Below are positions 33,927 through 44,682 of a stretch of DNA of 64,000 nucleotides, piece by piece. Numbering within the stretch: position 1 is the first letter of the stretch; each line of letters starts with the position of its first letter. The stretch is from Bradyrhizobium sp. 1(2017) (lineage in GTDB: Bacteria > Pseudomonadota > Alphaproteobacteria > Rhizobiales > Xanthobacteraceae). The notes beneath the pieces are model-generated. The model was given only the letters and a program-made list of their open reading frames with translations, was not told the DNA's origin and made no database searches. The translations under genes and the position numbers were made by a program. The DNA lies in assembly GCF_011602485.2 (NCBI RefSeq), contig NZ_CP050022.2, positions 4,794,001 through 4,858,000 on the forward strand. Direction: 5' to 3'.

Positions 33927-34952
33927 ATGGAATACCGACGCTTGGGCCGCTCAGGCCTCATGGTGCCCGCATTGAGTCTTGGGACCGGCACCTTCGGCGG
34001 CGTCGGCCGCCTCGCCGCGTGGGGGACCACCGATGCGACCGAGGCGCGGCGCCTCCTGGACATCTGCCTCGAGGCCGGCGTGTCGATGTTCGACACTGCC
34101 AATGTCTACTCGCTCGGCGAGTCCGAACGCGTGCTCGGCGAAGCCATCAAGGGCCGCCGCGACAAGGTCCTGATCTCCACCAAGGCCACCTTCCGCTTCG
34201 GCGACGGCCCCAACGACATCGGCTCGTCGCGACAGCACCTGCTCAAAGCCATCGATGGTTCGCTGAGCCGCCTCGGCACCGATTACATCGACTTGTTCCA
34301 GCTCCATGGCTTCGACGCCTTCACCCCGCCCGAAGAGGTGCTCGCCACCCTCGACGTGCTCGTGCGCGCCGGCAAGATCCGCTATGTCGGCGTTTCCAAT
34401 TTCTCGGGCTGGCACCTGATGAAGTCGCTCGCCGTCGCCGACAAGCACGGCTTCCCGCGCTACGTCGCCAACCAGACCTACTATTCCCTGATCGGGCGCG
34501 ACTACGAATGGGAGCTGATGCCGCTCGGCCTCGACCAGGGGGTTGGCGCCGTGGTCTGGTCGCCGCTGGGCTGGGGCCGCCTCACCGGCAAGATCCGCCG
34601 CGGCCAGCCCAAGCCGGAAGTCAGCCGCCTGCCCAAGACCGCCGAGTTCGGGCCGCCCGTGCCGGACGAGCACGTCTATCGCGTGGTCGACGCCATCGAC
34701 GAGATCGCGAAGGAGACCGGCAAGAGCGTCTCGCAGATCGCGCTCAACTGGCTGCTGCAGCGCCCCACGGTCGCGACGCTGATCATCGGCGCGCGCAACG
34801 AGACGCAGCTGCGCGAAAATCTCGGCGCGGTCGGCTGGTCGCTGACCAAGGACCAGGTCGCAAAGCTCGACGCCGCGAGCAAGGTAACGTTGCCCTATCC
34901 CTATTGGCACCAGCGCACGACCTTCACCGACCGCAATCCGCCGGCGGCGTAG
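33927..34952 (+). CDS. Aldo/keto reductase (YdjG/AKR11-like)
   Basis: 341 residues with AGGAG before the ATG. MEYRRLGRSGLMVPALSLGT opens the barrel; catalytic Asp-Tyr are in SMFDTANVYSLGESE near 53, Lys in LISTKATF near 83, and His in DLFQLHGFDAFTPPEE near 126. C-terminal NADPH-binding IIGARNETQLRENL. Cytoplasmic NADPH-dependent carbonyl reductase. It may handle aldehydes linked to the preceding aldoxime operon, but a 440-base gap makes this only a suggestion. Confidence 0.92.
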   Translation: MEYRRLGRSGLMVPALSLGTGTFGGVGRLAAWGTTDATEARRLLDICLEAGVSMFDTANVYSLGESERVLGEAIKGRRDKVLISTKATFRFGDGPNDIGSSRQHLLKAIDGSLSRLGTDYIDLFQLHGFDAFTPPEEVLATLDVLVRAGKIRYVGVSNFSGWHLMKSLAVADKHGFPRYVANQTYYSLIGRDYEWELMPLGLDQGVGAVVWSPLGWGRLTGKIRRGQPKPEVSRLPKTAEFGPPVPDEHVYRVVDAIDEIAKETGKSVSQIALNWLLQRPTVATLIIGARNETQLRENLGAVGWSLTKDQVAKLDAASKVTLPYPYWHQRTTFTDRNPPAA

Positions 34953-35125
34953 GCATCCTTCAGGCGCTGGAAATCGCCGACAGGCGGCGAAAGCCGTCCT
35001 GCCGGCGGCTGGCCGCTCAGACTCGCCTTCGGCGCGGGAACTGTCCGTGTCCTGTCGGGTTGCGATCGAGCGGGTGATTTCCTATTCGGAGATGAACCAC
35101 GGCTCGAATCAAGCGCGCCTCCATC

Positions 35126-36547
35126 ATGTCGTCTGCCCCGATCGAGCATGCCGACGGCCTGCCGCAGCCGCAGCGCAACCAGGCAGTGCTCACAATTGCA
35201 CTCGGCATCATCATGGCCGTGGTCGACAGCGCCATCGCCAATGTGGCGCTGCCGACGATCGCAGCCGACCTCGATGCCAGCCCGGCCTTCTCGATCTGGA
35301 TCGTCAACGGCTACCAGCTCGCGATCACGATTTCGCTGCTGCCGCTGGCTTCGCTCGGCGAGATCGTCGGCTATCGCCGCGTCTATCTGGTCGGACTGGT
35401 GCTGTTCACGCTGGCGTCCGCCCTGTGCGCGCTGGCGCATACGCTGCCGCTGCTGACGGTCGCGCGCATCCTCCAGGGCTTTGGTGCGGCCGGCATTATG
35501 AGCGTCAACGCGGCGCTGGTGCGCTTCACCTATCCGCGCGCCCAACTCGGCCGCGGCATCGGGCTCAACGCGCTCGTGGTCGCCTTCTCGGCCGCGGTCG
35601 GCCCAACGCTGGCGGCTGGCATCCTCGCGGTCGGAAGCTGGCCCTGGCTGTTCGCCATCAACGTGCCGCTCGGTGCGGTGACATTGCTGATCGGCCTGCG
35701 CAGTCTGCCCCACACCAGGCCCGCGGGCCGTTCCTTCGACTGGCAGAGCGCAGGCCTGTCCGCGATCACGTTCGGCGTCGGTATCGCGGCCGTCGACAGC
35801 GTCGGTCACGGTGAGGCCGCGATCACCTGCCTCGTCCAGTTTGCCATCGCGCTCGTCGCCGGGGCGCTTCTGATCTATCGCGAAACCCACATGACCTCGC
35901 CGCTCCTGCCGGTCGATCTATTGCGCATCCCGGTATTCGCGCTGTCGATCGCAACCTCGATCGCATCGTTCTGCGCGCAGATGCTCGCCTTCGTCGCGAT
36001 CCCCTTCTACCTCCAGAGCCGCTTCGGCTATTCGGCGGTGCATATGGGCCTGTTGATCACGCCCTGGCCGATCGCGGTGGCGTTCGCTGCGCCCCTCGCC
36101 GGCCGCCTGGTCGAGCATTATCCGGCCGGCCTGCTCGGTGGCATCGGGCTGACGCTGTTCGCCTGCGGCCTCGGCGCACTCGCCTTCCTGCCGGCAAGCC
36201 CGACGCCATTCGACGTGATCTGGCGCATGGCGCTGGCCGGCGCCGGCTTCGGCCTGTTCCAGACCCCCAACAACCGCACCATGATCGCGGCCGCCCCGCG
36301 CGAGCGTGCCGGCGGCGCCAGCGGCATGCTGGGCACGGCGCGGCTGCTCGGCCAGACTACGGGCGCAGCGCTGGTCGCTCTGTTTCTCGGTCGCTTTCCG
36401 ATCGAAGGAACCCGGATCGCGCTGCTCACCGGCGTCGGCTTTGCCCTTTGCGGCGCGATGCTGAGCATGTTGCGGCTGTCTCCCGCAGGCTCCCGCGGCG
36501 CCGAACATGTCCGCGTGCAGGACGATCAGCGGCTGCGGGGTGAATAG
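35126..36547 (+). CDS. DHA2-family MFS multidrug exporter (EmrB/QacA type)
   Basis: 473 residues, 14 predicted membrane helices. Motifs: ALGIIMAVVDSAIANVALPT (helix 1 motif D1), WIVNGYQLAITISLLPLASL and the motif-A loop GEIVGYRRVYLVG, then motif C ALVVAFSAAVGPTLAAGI. Such carriers expel hydrophobic drugs or dyes by proton antiport. No membrane-fusion partner gene or regulator is adjacent. A bidirectional terminator separates it from clpA. Confidence 0.92.
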   Translation: MSSAPIEHADGLPQPQRNQAVLTIALGIIMAVVDSAIANVALPTIAADLDASPAFSIWIVNGYQLAITISLLPLASLGEIVGYRRVYLVGLVLFTLASALCALAHTLPLLTVARILQGFGAAGIMSVNAALVRFTYPRAQLGRGIGLNALVVAFSAAVGPTLAAGILAVGSWPWLFAINVPLGAVTLLIGLRSLPHTRPAGRSFDWQSAGLSAITFGVGIAAVDSVGHGEAAITCLVQFAIALVAGALLIYRETHMTSPLLPVDLLRIPVFALSIATSIASFCAQMLAFVAIPFYLQSRFGYSAVHMGLLITPWPIAVAFAAPLAGRLVEHYPAGLLGGIGLTLFACGLGALAFLPASPTPFDVIWRMALAGAGFGLFQTPNNRTMIAAAPRERAGGASGMLGTARLLGQTTGAALVALFLGRFPIEGTRIALLTGVGFALCGAMLSMLRLSPAGSRGAEHVRVQDDQRLRGE

Positions 36548-36568
36548 CGCCGACGGCACCTCAAACAA

Positions 36569-36598
36569 AAAGGCCGGCTTTTCAGCCGGCCTTTTCAA
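36569..36598. terminator. Bidirectional intrinsic terminator between the DHA2 exporter and clpA
   Basis: An 11-bp stem AAAGGCCGGCT/AGCCGGCCTTT (36569-36579 with 36584-36594) with a 4-base loop has A-rich sequence before it and T-rich sequence after, suiting termination in both directions. Confidence 0.92.
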
Positions 36599-36612
36599 TT
36601 CATCGGTGCCTA

Positions 36613-39021
<2,409 letters not shown>

Positions 39022-39312
39022 TCGCGTCCTCTATGGCCCCCACCATCATGATCGTCATCGCCCAGTCAGGCAACAACAACCTTTGTCACATATAGTTATA
39101 CAAGATCGCGGCGAAAGACCGGTTCCGCGACTCGGCAGCTAGCCACATGGGCGGTATTTTCGATGCAAAACCCGTTCCGGTTTGGGCGGGATCGGCGCCG
39201 GCGCGGAGTTTCGCGAGCTCGACGGCTGCAACGGACATCGCGCGCAGATCTCGCGCGACGAACACTGCGACATCCACAACGGAAGCCGGTTTCGAGTGCG
39301 CCGTCAGATGTC

Positions 39313-39645
39313 CTACTTCTTTTCCATCACGCATTGCAGCGGATGCTGGTGCTTGCGGGCGAAATCCATCACCTGCGTCACCTTGGTCTCGGCAATCTCG
39401 TAGGTAAACACACCGCACTCGCCGATCCCGTGATGATGAACGTGCAGCATGATCTTGGTGGCAGCCTCGACGTCCTTCTGGAAGAACTTCTCCAGCACGT
39501 GGACGACGAATTCCATCGGCGTGTAGTCGTCGTTGAGGATCAGCACACGGTACAGGTTCGGCCGCTTGGTCTTGGGCTTGACCTTGGTAATGACCGAGGT
39601 GTTCGGCCCTGTCGGACCGTTGGAACGATTGTCGTCATTGCTCAT
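39313..39645 (-). CDS. clpS: ClpS adaptor protein
   Basis: 110 residues from the ATG at 39645, the start matching family length; ATG 39678 or TTG 39720 would add 11 or 25 residues. [20 protein letters not shown] and [18 protein letters not shown] are the ClpS signature, with [20 protein letters not shown] supplying the N-degron pocket region. It binds proteins with N-terminal Leu/Phe/Tyr/Trp and hands them to ClpA. A 291-base gap (39022-39312) with no gene separates it from clpA, so clpA may also have its own promoter. Confidence 0.95.
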   Translation of the reverse strand: MSNDDNRSNGPTGPNTSVITKVKPKTKRPNLYRVLILNDDYTPMEFVVHVLEKFFQKDVEAATKIMLHVHHHGIGECGVFTYEIAETKVTQVMDFARKHQHPLQCVMEKK

Positions 39646-40204
39646 CCGGGGAGCACGGGCCGCGGCTGACGCGGACATATCGAGGCTGGAAATCAGTTGC
39701 GGCATGGCACAGGCGTTCAAAATTCCCCACGGAGGCGATGACGGTTGCCGCGCGCCCCGCCCTTCGGAGCCTTGCGCAGGCGCGCCGCCTTTGTTGGATC
39801 GCCGCTCCCGACGGATCCGGTCCAGGCCGGGTCGTTCGCTAGCAATATGGGCCCGCCTCCGGCTTGCCGCAAGCTCGCAAAAGTCCGGCCAATGTGGCCG
39901 CAGCGGCGCCGATTCCCGGCCCGGCGATCCTGACCAAGGTTAATCAATCTCGACCGATTTGACAAAAATTTCCACCGCGCCTGTTTAGAACGTATTGACC
40001 AGGAACCCGGCGGTGCATGCCGCCACGACATTGCGCAGAAGGCATCTCCGGTCTTCTACGGGCCGGTTTGCCAAGAGTTCGATTGCGTGTCGCAAATGGG
40101 GCGTTATCGCGGTGGAGGTCTCTCGCTGTGCGACGACGGCAGGTGGCCGGCGTCATGATCGATGTCGCGAAAGCGCGGCGTGCTGACGCATTCAACCGCG
40201 CAAA
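39646..40204. other. 559-base intergenic region upstream of clpS
   Basis: No convincing gene. A TTGACA at 39959-39964 with TTTAGA at 39984-39989 (19-base spacing) could be a plus-strand promoter. Transcription from it would run into the hairpin at 40205-40234, so a small RNA of about 240 bases is possible. On the minus strand, a short frame without ATG around 39995-40110 reads LRHAIELLANRPVEDRRCLL then RNVVAACTAGFLVNTF, which looks protein-like but has no supported start. Confidence 0.3.
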
Positions 40205-40234
40205 CAAAAAAGCCCGGCTGGTCAGCCGGGCTTT
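40205..40234 (-). terminator. Intrinsic terminator of the phasin gene
   Basis: Stem AAAGCCCGGCT/AGCCGGGCTTT (40209-40219 with 40224-40234), loop GGTC, preceded by AAAAAA on the plus strand, i.e. a U run on the phasin transcript. Confidence 0.92.
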
Positions 40235-40257
40235 CGCTTCCAGGACGCCCCGGAAAT

Positions 40258-40596
40258 TTAGTTGGCGGCCGGGGTGAACTTCGAAACGATGGTCTCGACC
40301 GGCTTGAACGCCTGCTTGGCGAGGTCGCTGTAGAGGCCGGCGATCTTTTGCGATTCCGCAACGAAGGTCTCGTAGCTCGAACGGGCGAAGTCGGTCTGCG
40401 CTTCCACGGCCTTGTCCAGCGACTTCACGCCGGAAAGCTTCTCGACGAAGGACTTGGTGTCTTCGAACGACTTCTTGGTGTAGTCGCCATACGCGCTGGC
40501 GATTGCCTGGAGGCCGTGCTGCACCGAGGTCGCGGACGCGACGCACTGCTCGAACTGCTCTTTCCCGTAGTTCTGAAAGTCTTCAACCTTGAACAT
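40258..40596 (-). CDS. Phasin family protein (polyhydroxyalkanoate granule protein)
   Basis: 112 residues from ATG 40596 with AGGGATT upstream. MFKVEDFQNYGKEQFEQCVA, LQAIASAYGDYTKKSFEDTK and FVEKLSGVKSLDKAVEAQTD match the Phasin_2 domain; all helical and amphipathic, as needed to coat polyhydroxybutyrate granules. Two PhaR-like sites lie 67 and 96 bases upstream, so it is probably repressed when no polymer is present. Monocistronic with a strong terminator. Confidence 0.93.
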   Translation of the reverse strand: MFKVEDFQNYGKEQFEQCVASATSVQHGLQAIASAYGDYTKKSFEDTKSFVEKLSGVKSLDKAVEAQTDFARSSYETFVAESQKIAGLYSDLAKQAFKPVETIVSKFTPAAN

Positions 40597-40662
40597 GTCG
40601 GAATCCCTTTTCCCTGGCTTTCGTCGGGAAGCCCCGGGCTTCCTGACTCTGCCCACAATTAG

Positions 40663-40703
40663 TGCAACGCACAATAATGTCAAGAATCTTGTGCGACGCA
40701 CAA
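40663..40703. promoter_or_regulatory. Two PhaR-like operator sites upstream of phasin
   Basis: TGCAACGCACAA (40663-40674) and TGCGACGCACAA (40692-40703) share the TGC-N3-GCA core and the same flank, 29 bases apart. This agrees with the reported Bradyrhizobium PhaR recognition pattern (TGC-RNY-GCA plus a short tail) as I remember it. PhaR represses phasin synthesis until granules titrate it. The wider gap 40597-40986 also contains the hairpin at 40836-40917. Confidence 0.75.
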
Positions 40704-40835
40704 AAAAACAGATCCAAATCGCCGAGATTCCCGGGGTTTCCCGCAAGGTTTCCTTAAGCCTTTGGAAACCGCGGCCCCCTACCTTGATTCCCTGGACGTG
40801 TTCAGCTTCCGCAGGCGGTCAAAGCCGTTTGAGAA

Positions 40836-40917
40836 CATCACCTTAGCCAGAATAGCGGCTCAGGCCCAACGTCCCCCGCGGTGAACGCCAGCGGAGGGAC
40901 AGCCTGAGCAGGTAATG
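40836..40917 (+). other. Structured RNA candidate upstream of the D,D-carboxypeptidase gene
   Basis: Nested pairing: GCTCAGGC (40858-40865) with GCCTGAGC (40902-40909); GTCCCCCGC (40871-40879) with GCGGAGGGAC (40891-40900, one bulged A); loop of 11 bases. CATCACCT (40836-40843) can also pair with AGGTAATG (40910-40917), one mismatch. It lacks a U tail, so it is not a simple terminator. It ends 70 bases before the coding start at 40987 and could be a leader element or part of a small RNA. Confidence 0.45.
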
Positions 40918-40986
40918 ATCCCGGTCGAGTGGGCACAATTTCGCCTCACGGGCCGGTGATCAAGTCAGAAACGGGGACGGGGTTCC

Positions 40987-42828
40987 ATGCTTCGTAACAA
41001 CTTGTCTTCCTCGCGCTTGGCGCGGGTTGGCGTTTTCGGGCTTCTTACGGTCACCACCGCAGTCATCTTCACCACCGATGCTGCCGAGGCGCGGCGGCAC
41101 CGACGCCATTACGCGCACCACAAAGTGCAGCGCGATGTGTCGGAGAGCTCCAGCCCGAAATTCGCGTCCATCATCGTCGATGGAAATTCCGGCTCCGTGC
41201 TCCAGTCGACCAGCCCCGACGCGCTGCGCCACCCCGCCTCGCTGACCAAGATCATGACGCTCTATCTGCTGTTCGAGCGCCTCGAGTCCGGCAAGCTGAA
41301 GCTCGACACCGAGATGCCGGTATCCAAGCATGCCGCCGAGCAGGATCCGACCAAGCTCAACCTGCGTGCCGGCCAGACCATCCGCGTCGAGGACGCGATC
41401 AAGGGTCTGGTCACCCGCTCCGCCAACGACGCCGCCGTGGTCATTGCAGAGGCGATCGCCGGAGACGAAGACGACTTCGCCCAGATGATGACGCGCAAGG
41501 CGCGCTCGCTCGGCATGTCCAAGACGGTGTACCGCAACGCCAACGGCCTTCCCAACGACGAGCAGGTCACGACTGCGCGCGACCAGGCCACGCTCGGCCG
41601 CGCCATCCAGGAGCGCTTCCCGCGCTACTATCGCTATTTCGCGACCTCGACCTTCAACTGGCGCGGACAGTCGATCCGGAACCACAATCACCTGCTCGGC
41701 AGTGTCGAGGGCGTGGACGGCATCAAGACCGGCTACACCCGCGCCTCCGGCTTCAACCTCGTCAGCTCGATGCGCCGCGGCAATCGCCACCTGATCGGCG
41801 TCGTGCTCGGCGGCCGCAGCGGCGGCTCGCGCGACGCCATCATGCGCAACCTGCTGGCGGAGAATCTCGAGAAGGGCGCGACCACCCATACCGTCGCCGC
41901 CGTCACCGAGCGCAACGGCGCTGACGTCAATACCGACATCGCCGCCGCATCCGACACCCCGGCCCGCCCCCCGGCGCAGGTTCAGGTCGCCGCGGCCGAA
42001 GCCGCCCCGTCGCGTCTTGCCGCTCGCCTGTCGACGCTCGCCGCTGCGACGGCCGCGATGCCGCCGGCCCAGCCCAGAGCTGAAGCCAGCAAGCCTGAAG
42101 TTCGCCCGACGGAATCCAAGATCGAGCCCGCGCCCCTCACCAACGGCGTGATCTCCAGCCAGCCGCTGTCCATCATCCCCGGCTCGTCCGAGCCGATGAA
42201 GCCGGTGCGGGTCAAGACGGTTCAGGTCAAGGCCGGGCCCGTGAAGGTCGCCTCCGCCGCCCCGGCCCAGGTGTCGCCGCCGGTCACCAGCACCATTCCG
42301 TCCCGGTCCGACGTCGCGGAGACCTCCGGCGCCGTCGTCGCCCGGGCCGATCTCATCAACAAGCCGGAGATCGTGAGCCAGCCGGAAGCGCCGAAGGCCG
42401 AGATCGCCCGCACCGAGCTGCCGCGGCAGCCGGCGGGCTTCGGCACCGGCAACGGCATCCTCGGGGTGCTGCCGGCCGCAACCGCTGCCGCGCCCGCCCC
42501 GGCCGCTCCGAAGCTTGCGTCCGCCGACCCGGCGCCGCAGCCGATCCAGATGAGCGCCGCGACCAAGCCCGTCGTCACCCACAGCGGCTGGATCGTCCAG
42601 GTCGGCGCGCTCGAGAGCGAGACCGAAGCCCAGCAGCGCATCGACGCCGCCCGCAGCTCGGCGCGCGGCCTGCTCAGCAAGGCCGACCCGTTCACCGAGC
42701 CGGTCGTCGCCAAGGACAACCGCAAGCTCTACCGCGCCCGCTTTGCCGGGCTCGAGCGCGACCAGGCCGAAGCCGTCTGCCGCGCCCTGAAGCGCGCCGA
42801 CATCTCCTGTATCACCGTCCGCAACTGA
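40987..42828 (+). CDS. D-alanyl-D-alanine carboxypeptidase with C-terminal SPOR domain
   Basis: 613 residues. Signal peptide about 1-33. Peptidase S11 domain with SLTK (Ser85-Lys88), SAN (145-147) and KTG (247-249). A long Ala/Pro/Val-rich linker (about 300-525) follows, then a SPOR domain near 533-612 (HSGWIVQVGALESETEAQQR, RARFAGLERDQAEAVCRALK). It trims the terminal D-Ala of pentapeptides in the periplasm; the SPOR domain should target it to septal, denuded glycan. Followed by a strong terminator. Confidence 0.95.
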   Translation: MLRNNLSSSRLARVGVFGLLTVTTAVIFTTDAAEARRHRRHYAHHKVQRDVSESSSPKFASIIVDGNSGSVLQSTSPDALRHPASLTKIMTLYLLFERLESGKLKLDTEMPVSKHAAEQDPTKLNLRAGQTIRVEDAIKGLVTRSANDAAVVIAEAIAGDEDDFAQMMTRKARSLGMSKTVYRNANGLPNDEQVTTARDQATLGRAIQERFPRYYRYFATSTFNWRGQSIRNHNHLLGSVEGVDGIKTGYTRASGFNLVSSMRRGNRHLIGVVLGGRSGGSRDAIMRNLLAENLEKGATTHTVAAVTERNGADVNTDIAAASDTPARPPAQVQVAAAEAAPSRLAARLSTLAAATAAMPPAQPRAEASKPEVRPTESKIEPAPLTNGVISSQPLSIIPGSSEPMKPVRVKTVQVKAGPVKVASAAPAQVSPPVTSTIPSRSDVAETSGAVVARADLINKPEIVSQPEAPKAEIARTELPRQPAGFGTGNGILGVLPAATAAAPAPAAPKLASADPAPQPIQMSAATKPVVTHSGWIVQVGALESETEAQQRIDAARSSARGLLSKADPFTEPVVAKDNRKLYRARFAGLERDQAEAVCRALKRADISCITVRN

Positions 42829-42851
42829 TCGTCCGGACCGCTCCAAACAAT

Positions 42852-42878
42852 AATGCCCGCGCCTTGCGCGGGCATTTT
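42852..42878 (+). terminator. Intrinsic terminator after the D,D-carboxypeptidase gene
   Basis: An 11-bp stem AATGCCCGCGC/GCGCGGGCATT (42852-42862 with 42866-42876), loop CTT, followed by TTTT. Confidence 0.93.
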
Positions 42879-43050
42879 CGTTTCCGGAGATGCAGCGGTG
42901 CCGGGCTGTTCCACGACAACTTCTCGTCAAGGATTTACGGTTAAAATTCTGCTCAAGGGATCGACCACGCCGATAATGGCGGGCATCGGCGACGGCAAAC
43001 AGAGCAAGCGGAGCTCACGCGGTACGGGCGTTTGTGGCGTTGTGCCGGAG

Positions 43051-43776
43051 TTAGCCGTTATGCGTACGAAGCAGAGTGTCCTTGGCCTCGTTTACACGGG
43101 CAGCGAGATACGTCGAGCCCCCCTGGTCGGGATGGAGTTTCTTCATCAGGGACTTGTGAGCCCTGCTGATGTCGTCGCGCCCCGCGCCCGGCTGCAAGCC
43201 AAGGATCTGATAGGCTTCCTCCGTCGTCATTTTGCCGCTCGCCGCCGCGCGGCGCTGCCGCCCTGCCGGATCGCCCTGCGTGTTCTGACGCCAGGCGGGA
43301 AACCGGCGGTCCAGATAGCTTTCAAGTAAGGCCACGCTCTCGGCATCGAACGCCGGCACCATCGCCAGCAGGCCGGCGAGATCGAACTCGCCGAGATCGC
43401 GCCCGGCGTGGGGTCCGGCAACGATCCGGCCCGTCAGCTGACCCGTGTCGTGGTCGAGCCGCATGTCCAGGAATTGGGAGCGCACCCGCGAGGCCTGTCC
43501 GGACGGGCGCGTCGCGCCGCCGCCGAACAATCCTCCCAAGTTGCCGAAGCCCGCGTTGGCTAGGGGTGTCCAGCCGAGCAGCCCGGCGCCGAAGATCGCG
43601 AGCGGAATCGCGACCACCAGCTCGCCCCGCAGACCCGTGAACGCTGCGGCCGCCAGCGCCACCACCCCGCCGCCGAACTTGATGACGCGCGCCAGCGCCG
43701 CCGGATTGGCGGAGCGGAACATCTGGAGCAGCAGATAAAGCGTGATAACAGCGACAGCGCCGGCGATCAGGGTCAT
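43051..43776 (-). CDS. Membrane-anchored C-terminal J-domain protein
   Basis: 241 residues from ATG 43776. Membrane segments at about 1-17 (TLIAGAVAVITLYLLLQMF) and 36-70 (VVALAAAAFTGLRG, VVAIPLAIFGAGLLGW). A glycine-rich region follows, then a J domain in the last 60 residues: TTEEAYQILGLQPGAGRDDI, then LMKKLHPDQGGSTYLAARV with the HPD motif intact. This resembles the TIM14/Pam18-like DnaJ proteins of alphaproteobacteria, expected to stimulate DnaK at the membrane. The gene lies 62 bases after the VWA gene on the same strand. Confidence 0.9.
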   Translation of the reverse strand: MTLIAGAVAVITLYLLLQMFRSANPAALARVIKFGGGVVALAAAAFTGLRGELVVAIPLAIFGAGLLGWTPLANAGFGNLGGLFGGGATRPSGQASRVRSQFLDMRLDHDTGQLTGRIVAGPHAGRDLGEFDLAGLLAMVPAFDAESVALLESYLDRRFPAWRQNTQGDPAGRQRRAAASGKMTTEEAYQILGLQPGAGRDDISRAHKSLMKKLHPDQGGSTYLAARVNEAKDTLLRTHNG

Positions 43777-43838
43777 GCCCAGAATATAGTCGCCCTGCGC
43801 GCAAAATGCATCGCGTCCACCGCAGGCCGCGCCAGCCA

Positions 43839-44561
43839 CTACTTCATCTGGCCGATCAGCCTCGCCGCACCGCTTGCGCTCTTCGCCAATGCCAGCAGCG
43901 CGTCGCGGCCACCGGCGGCGTAAGCCGCGGCTGCCCGCAACAGCTCGCGCAGCTGTCCCGCTGCGCCGGGATCGAATCGGCACCAGGCGCCGCCGGTCAG
44001 GCGCGCGATCTCGCGAAAGGTCTGCTCGGCCACGGCGTCATGGCCCTCCTGAAACACGAACACGGGCACCTTGAGCATGCCGAGCTCGCCGGCCTTGGCG
44101 CAGAGCTCGTCGGCGTTCTCCTCCATGGCGTCGCCGACGAAGACCACGGCTCGCACGCCGGACGCCACCGCCTCGCGCCGGACCTCGCTCAGCACCTTGC
44201 CGATCTGGGTGTCACCGCCGCGGCAATCGATCTTGCTCATCAGCGTCGCAAGCCTCGCGCTGTCGGAAATCCACGCCGTCGCGCGGCACTCATTGAGGCC
44301 GCGATAATAGACCAGCCGGATGTCGAGACTGCCGAGCGCCGCGGTCTCGCGAAACATGTCGGCCTGGAGCGCACAAGCCATGTCCCAGGTCGGCTGCCGG
44401 CTCATTGTCGCGTCCAGCGCGAAGATCAGCCGTCCCTTCGCGCCGGGCGCATGCGGTGACAGCGCCCGCGCCTTCGCGACGAAGGCGGCAACGTCCTCCG
44501 AGCTTGACGTGCCGGCCTGCGGCACTGCGCCGCCGCGCGGCTTGATGGGTTCGCCCGACAT
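43839..44561 (-). CDS. VWA-domain protein
   Basis: 240 residues. LIFALDATMSRQPTWDMACA has the MIDAS-type D-x-T-x-S, and VVFVGDAMEENADELC near 140 contributes the distal acidic residue, so a metal-binding von Willebrand A fold. SLDIRLVYYRGLNECRA and GGDTQIGKVLSEV complete the match to a conserved hypothetical VWA group of alphaproteobacteria. No signal peptide. Adjacent to the J-domain gene in the same direction, so the pair may work in a chaperone-linked assembly; no direct evidence. Confidence 0.85.
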   Translation of the reverse strand: MSGEPIKPRGGAVPQAGTSSSEDVAAFVAKARALSPHAPGAKGRLIFALDATMSRQPTWDMACALQADMFRETAALGSLDIRLVYYRGLNECRATAWISDSARLATLMSKIDCRGGDTQIGKVLSEVRREAVASGVRAVVFVGDAMEENADELCAKAGELGMLKVPVFVFQEGHDAVAEQTFREIARLTGGAWCRFDPGAAGQLRELLRAAAAYAAGGRDALLALAKSASGAARLIGQMK

Positions 44562-44622
44562 CGCAGTTCAACCATGCATGAGCAATTAATGTGGTGAACG
44601 CGCAGCACTTGGTCAATGTGCA

Positions 44623-44654
44623 AAGCCTCCGCGGGCGGATGCCGGCGGAGGCTT
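44623..44654 (-). terminator. Hairpin after the alpha/beta hydrolase gene
   Basis: A 10-bp stem AAGCCTCCGC/GCGGAGGCTT with a 12-base loop lies 28 bases beyond the stop at 44683. The U run on the minus strand is short, so its strength as a terminator is uncertain. Confidence 0.5.
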
Positions 44655-44682
44655 GAAATCGATGCTGATGATGCGGGAGGCG

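Noticed and set aside
40960..42930. 656-codon open frame opposite the D,D-carboxypeptidase
   Set aside because: Low-complexity Arg/Gly/Ala translation, an artefact of codon bias; the plus-strand gene has signal peptide, SxxK, SxN and KTG motifs and a SPOR domain.
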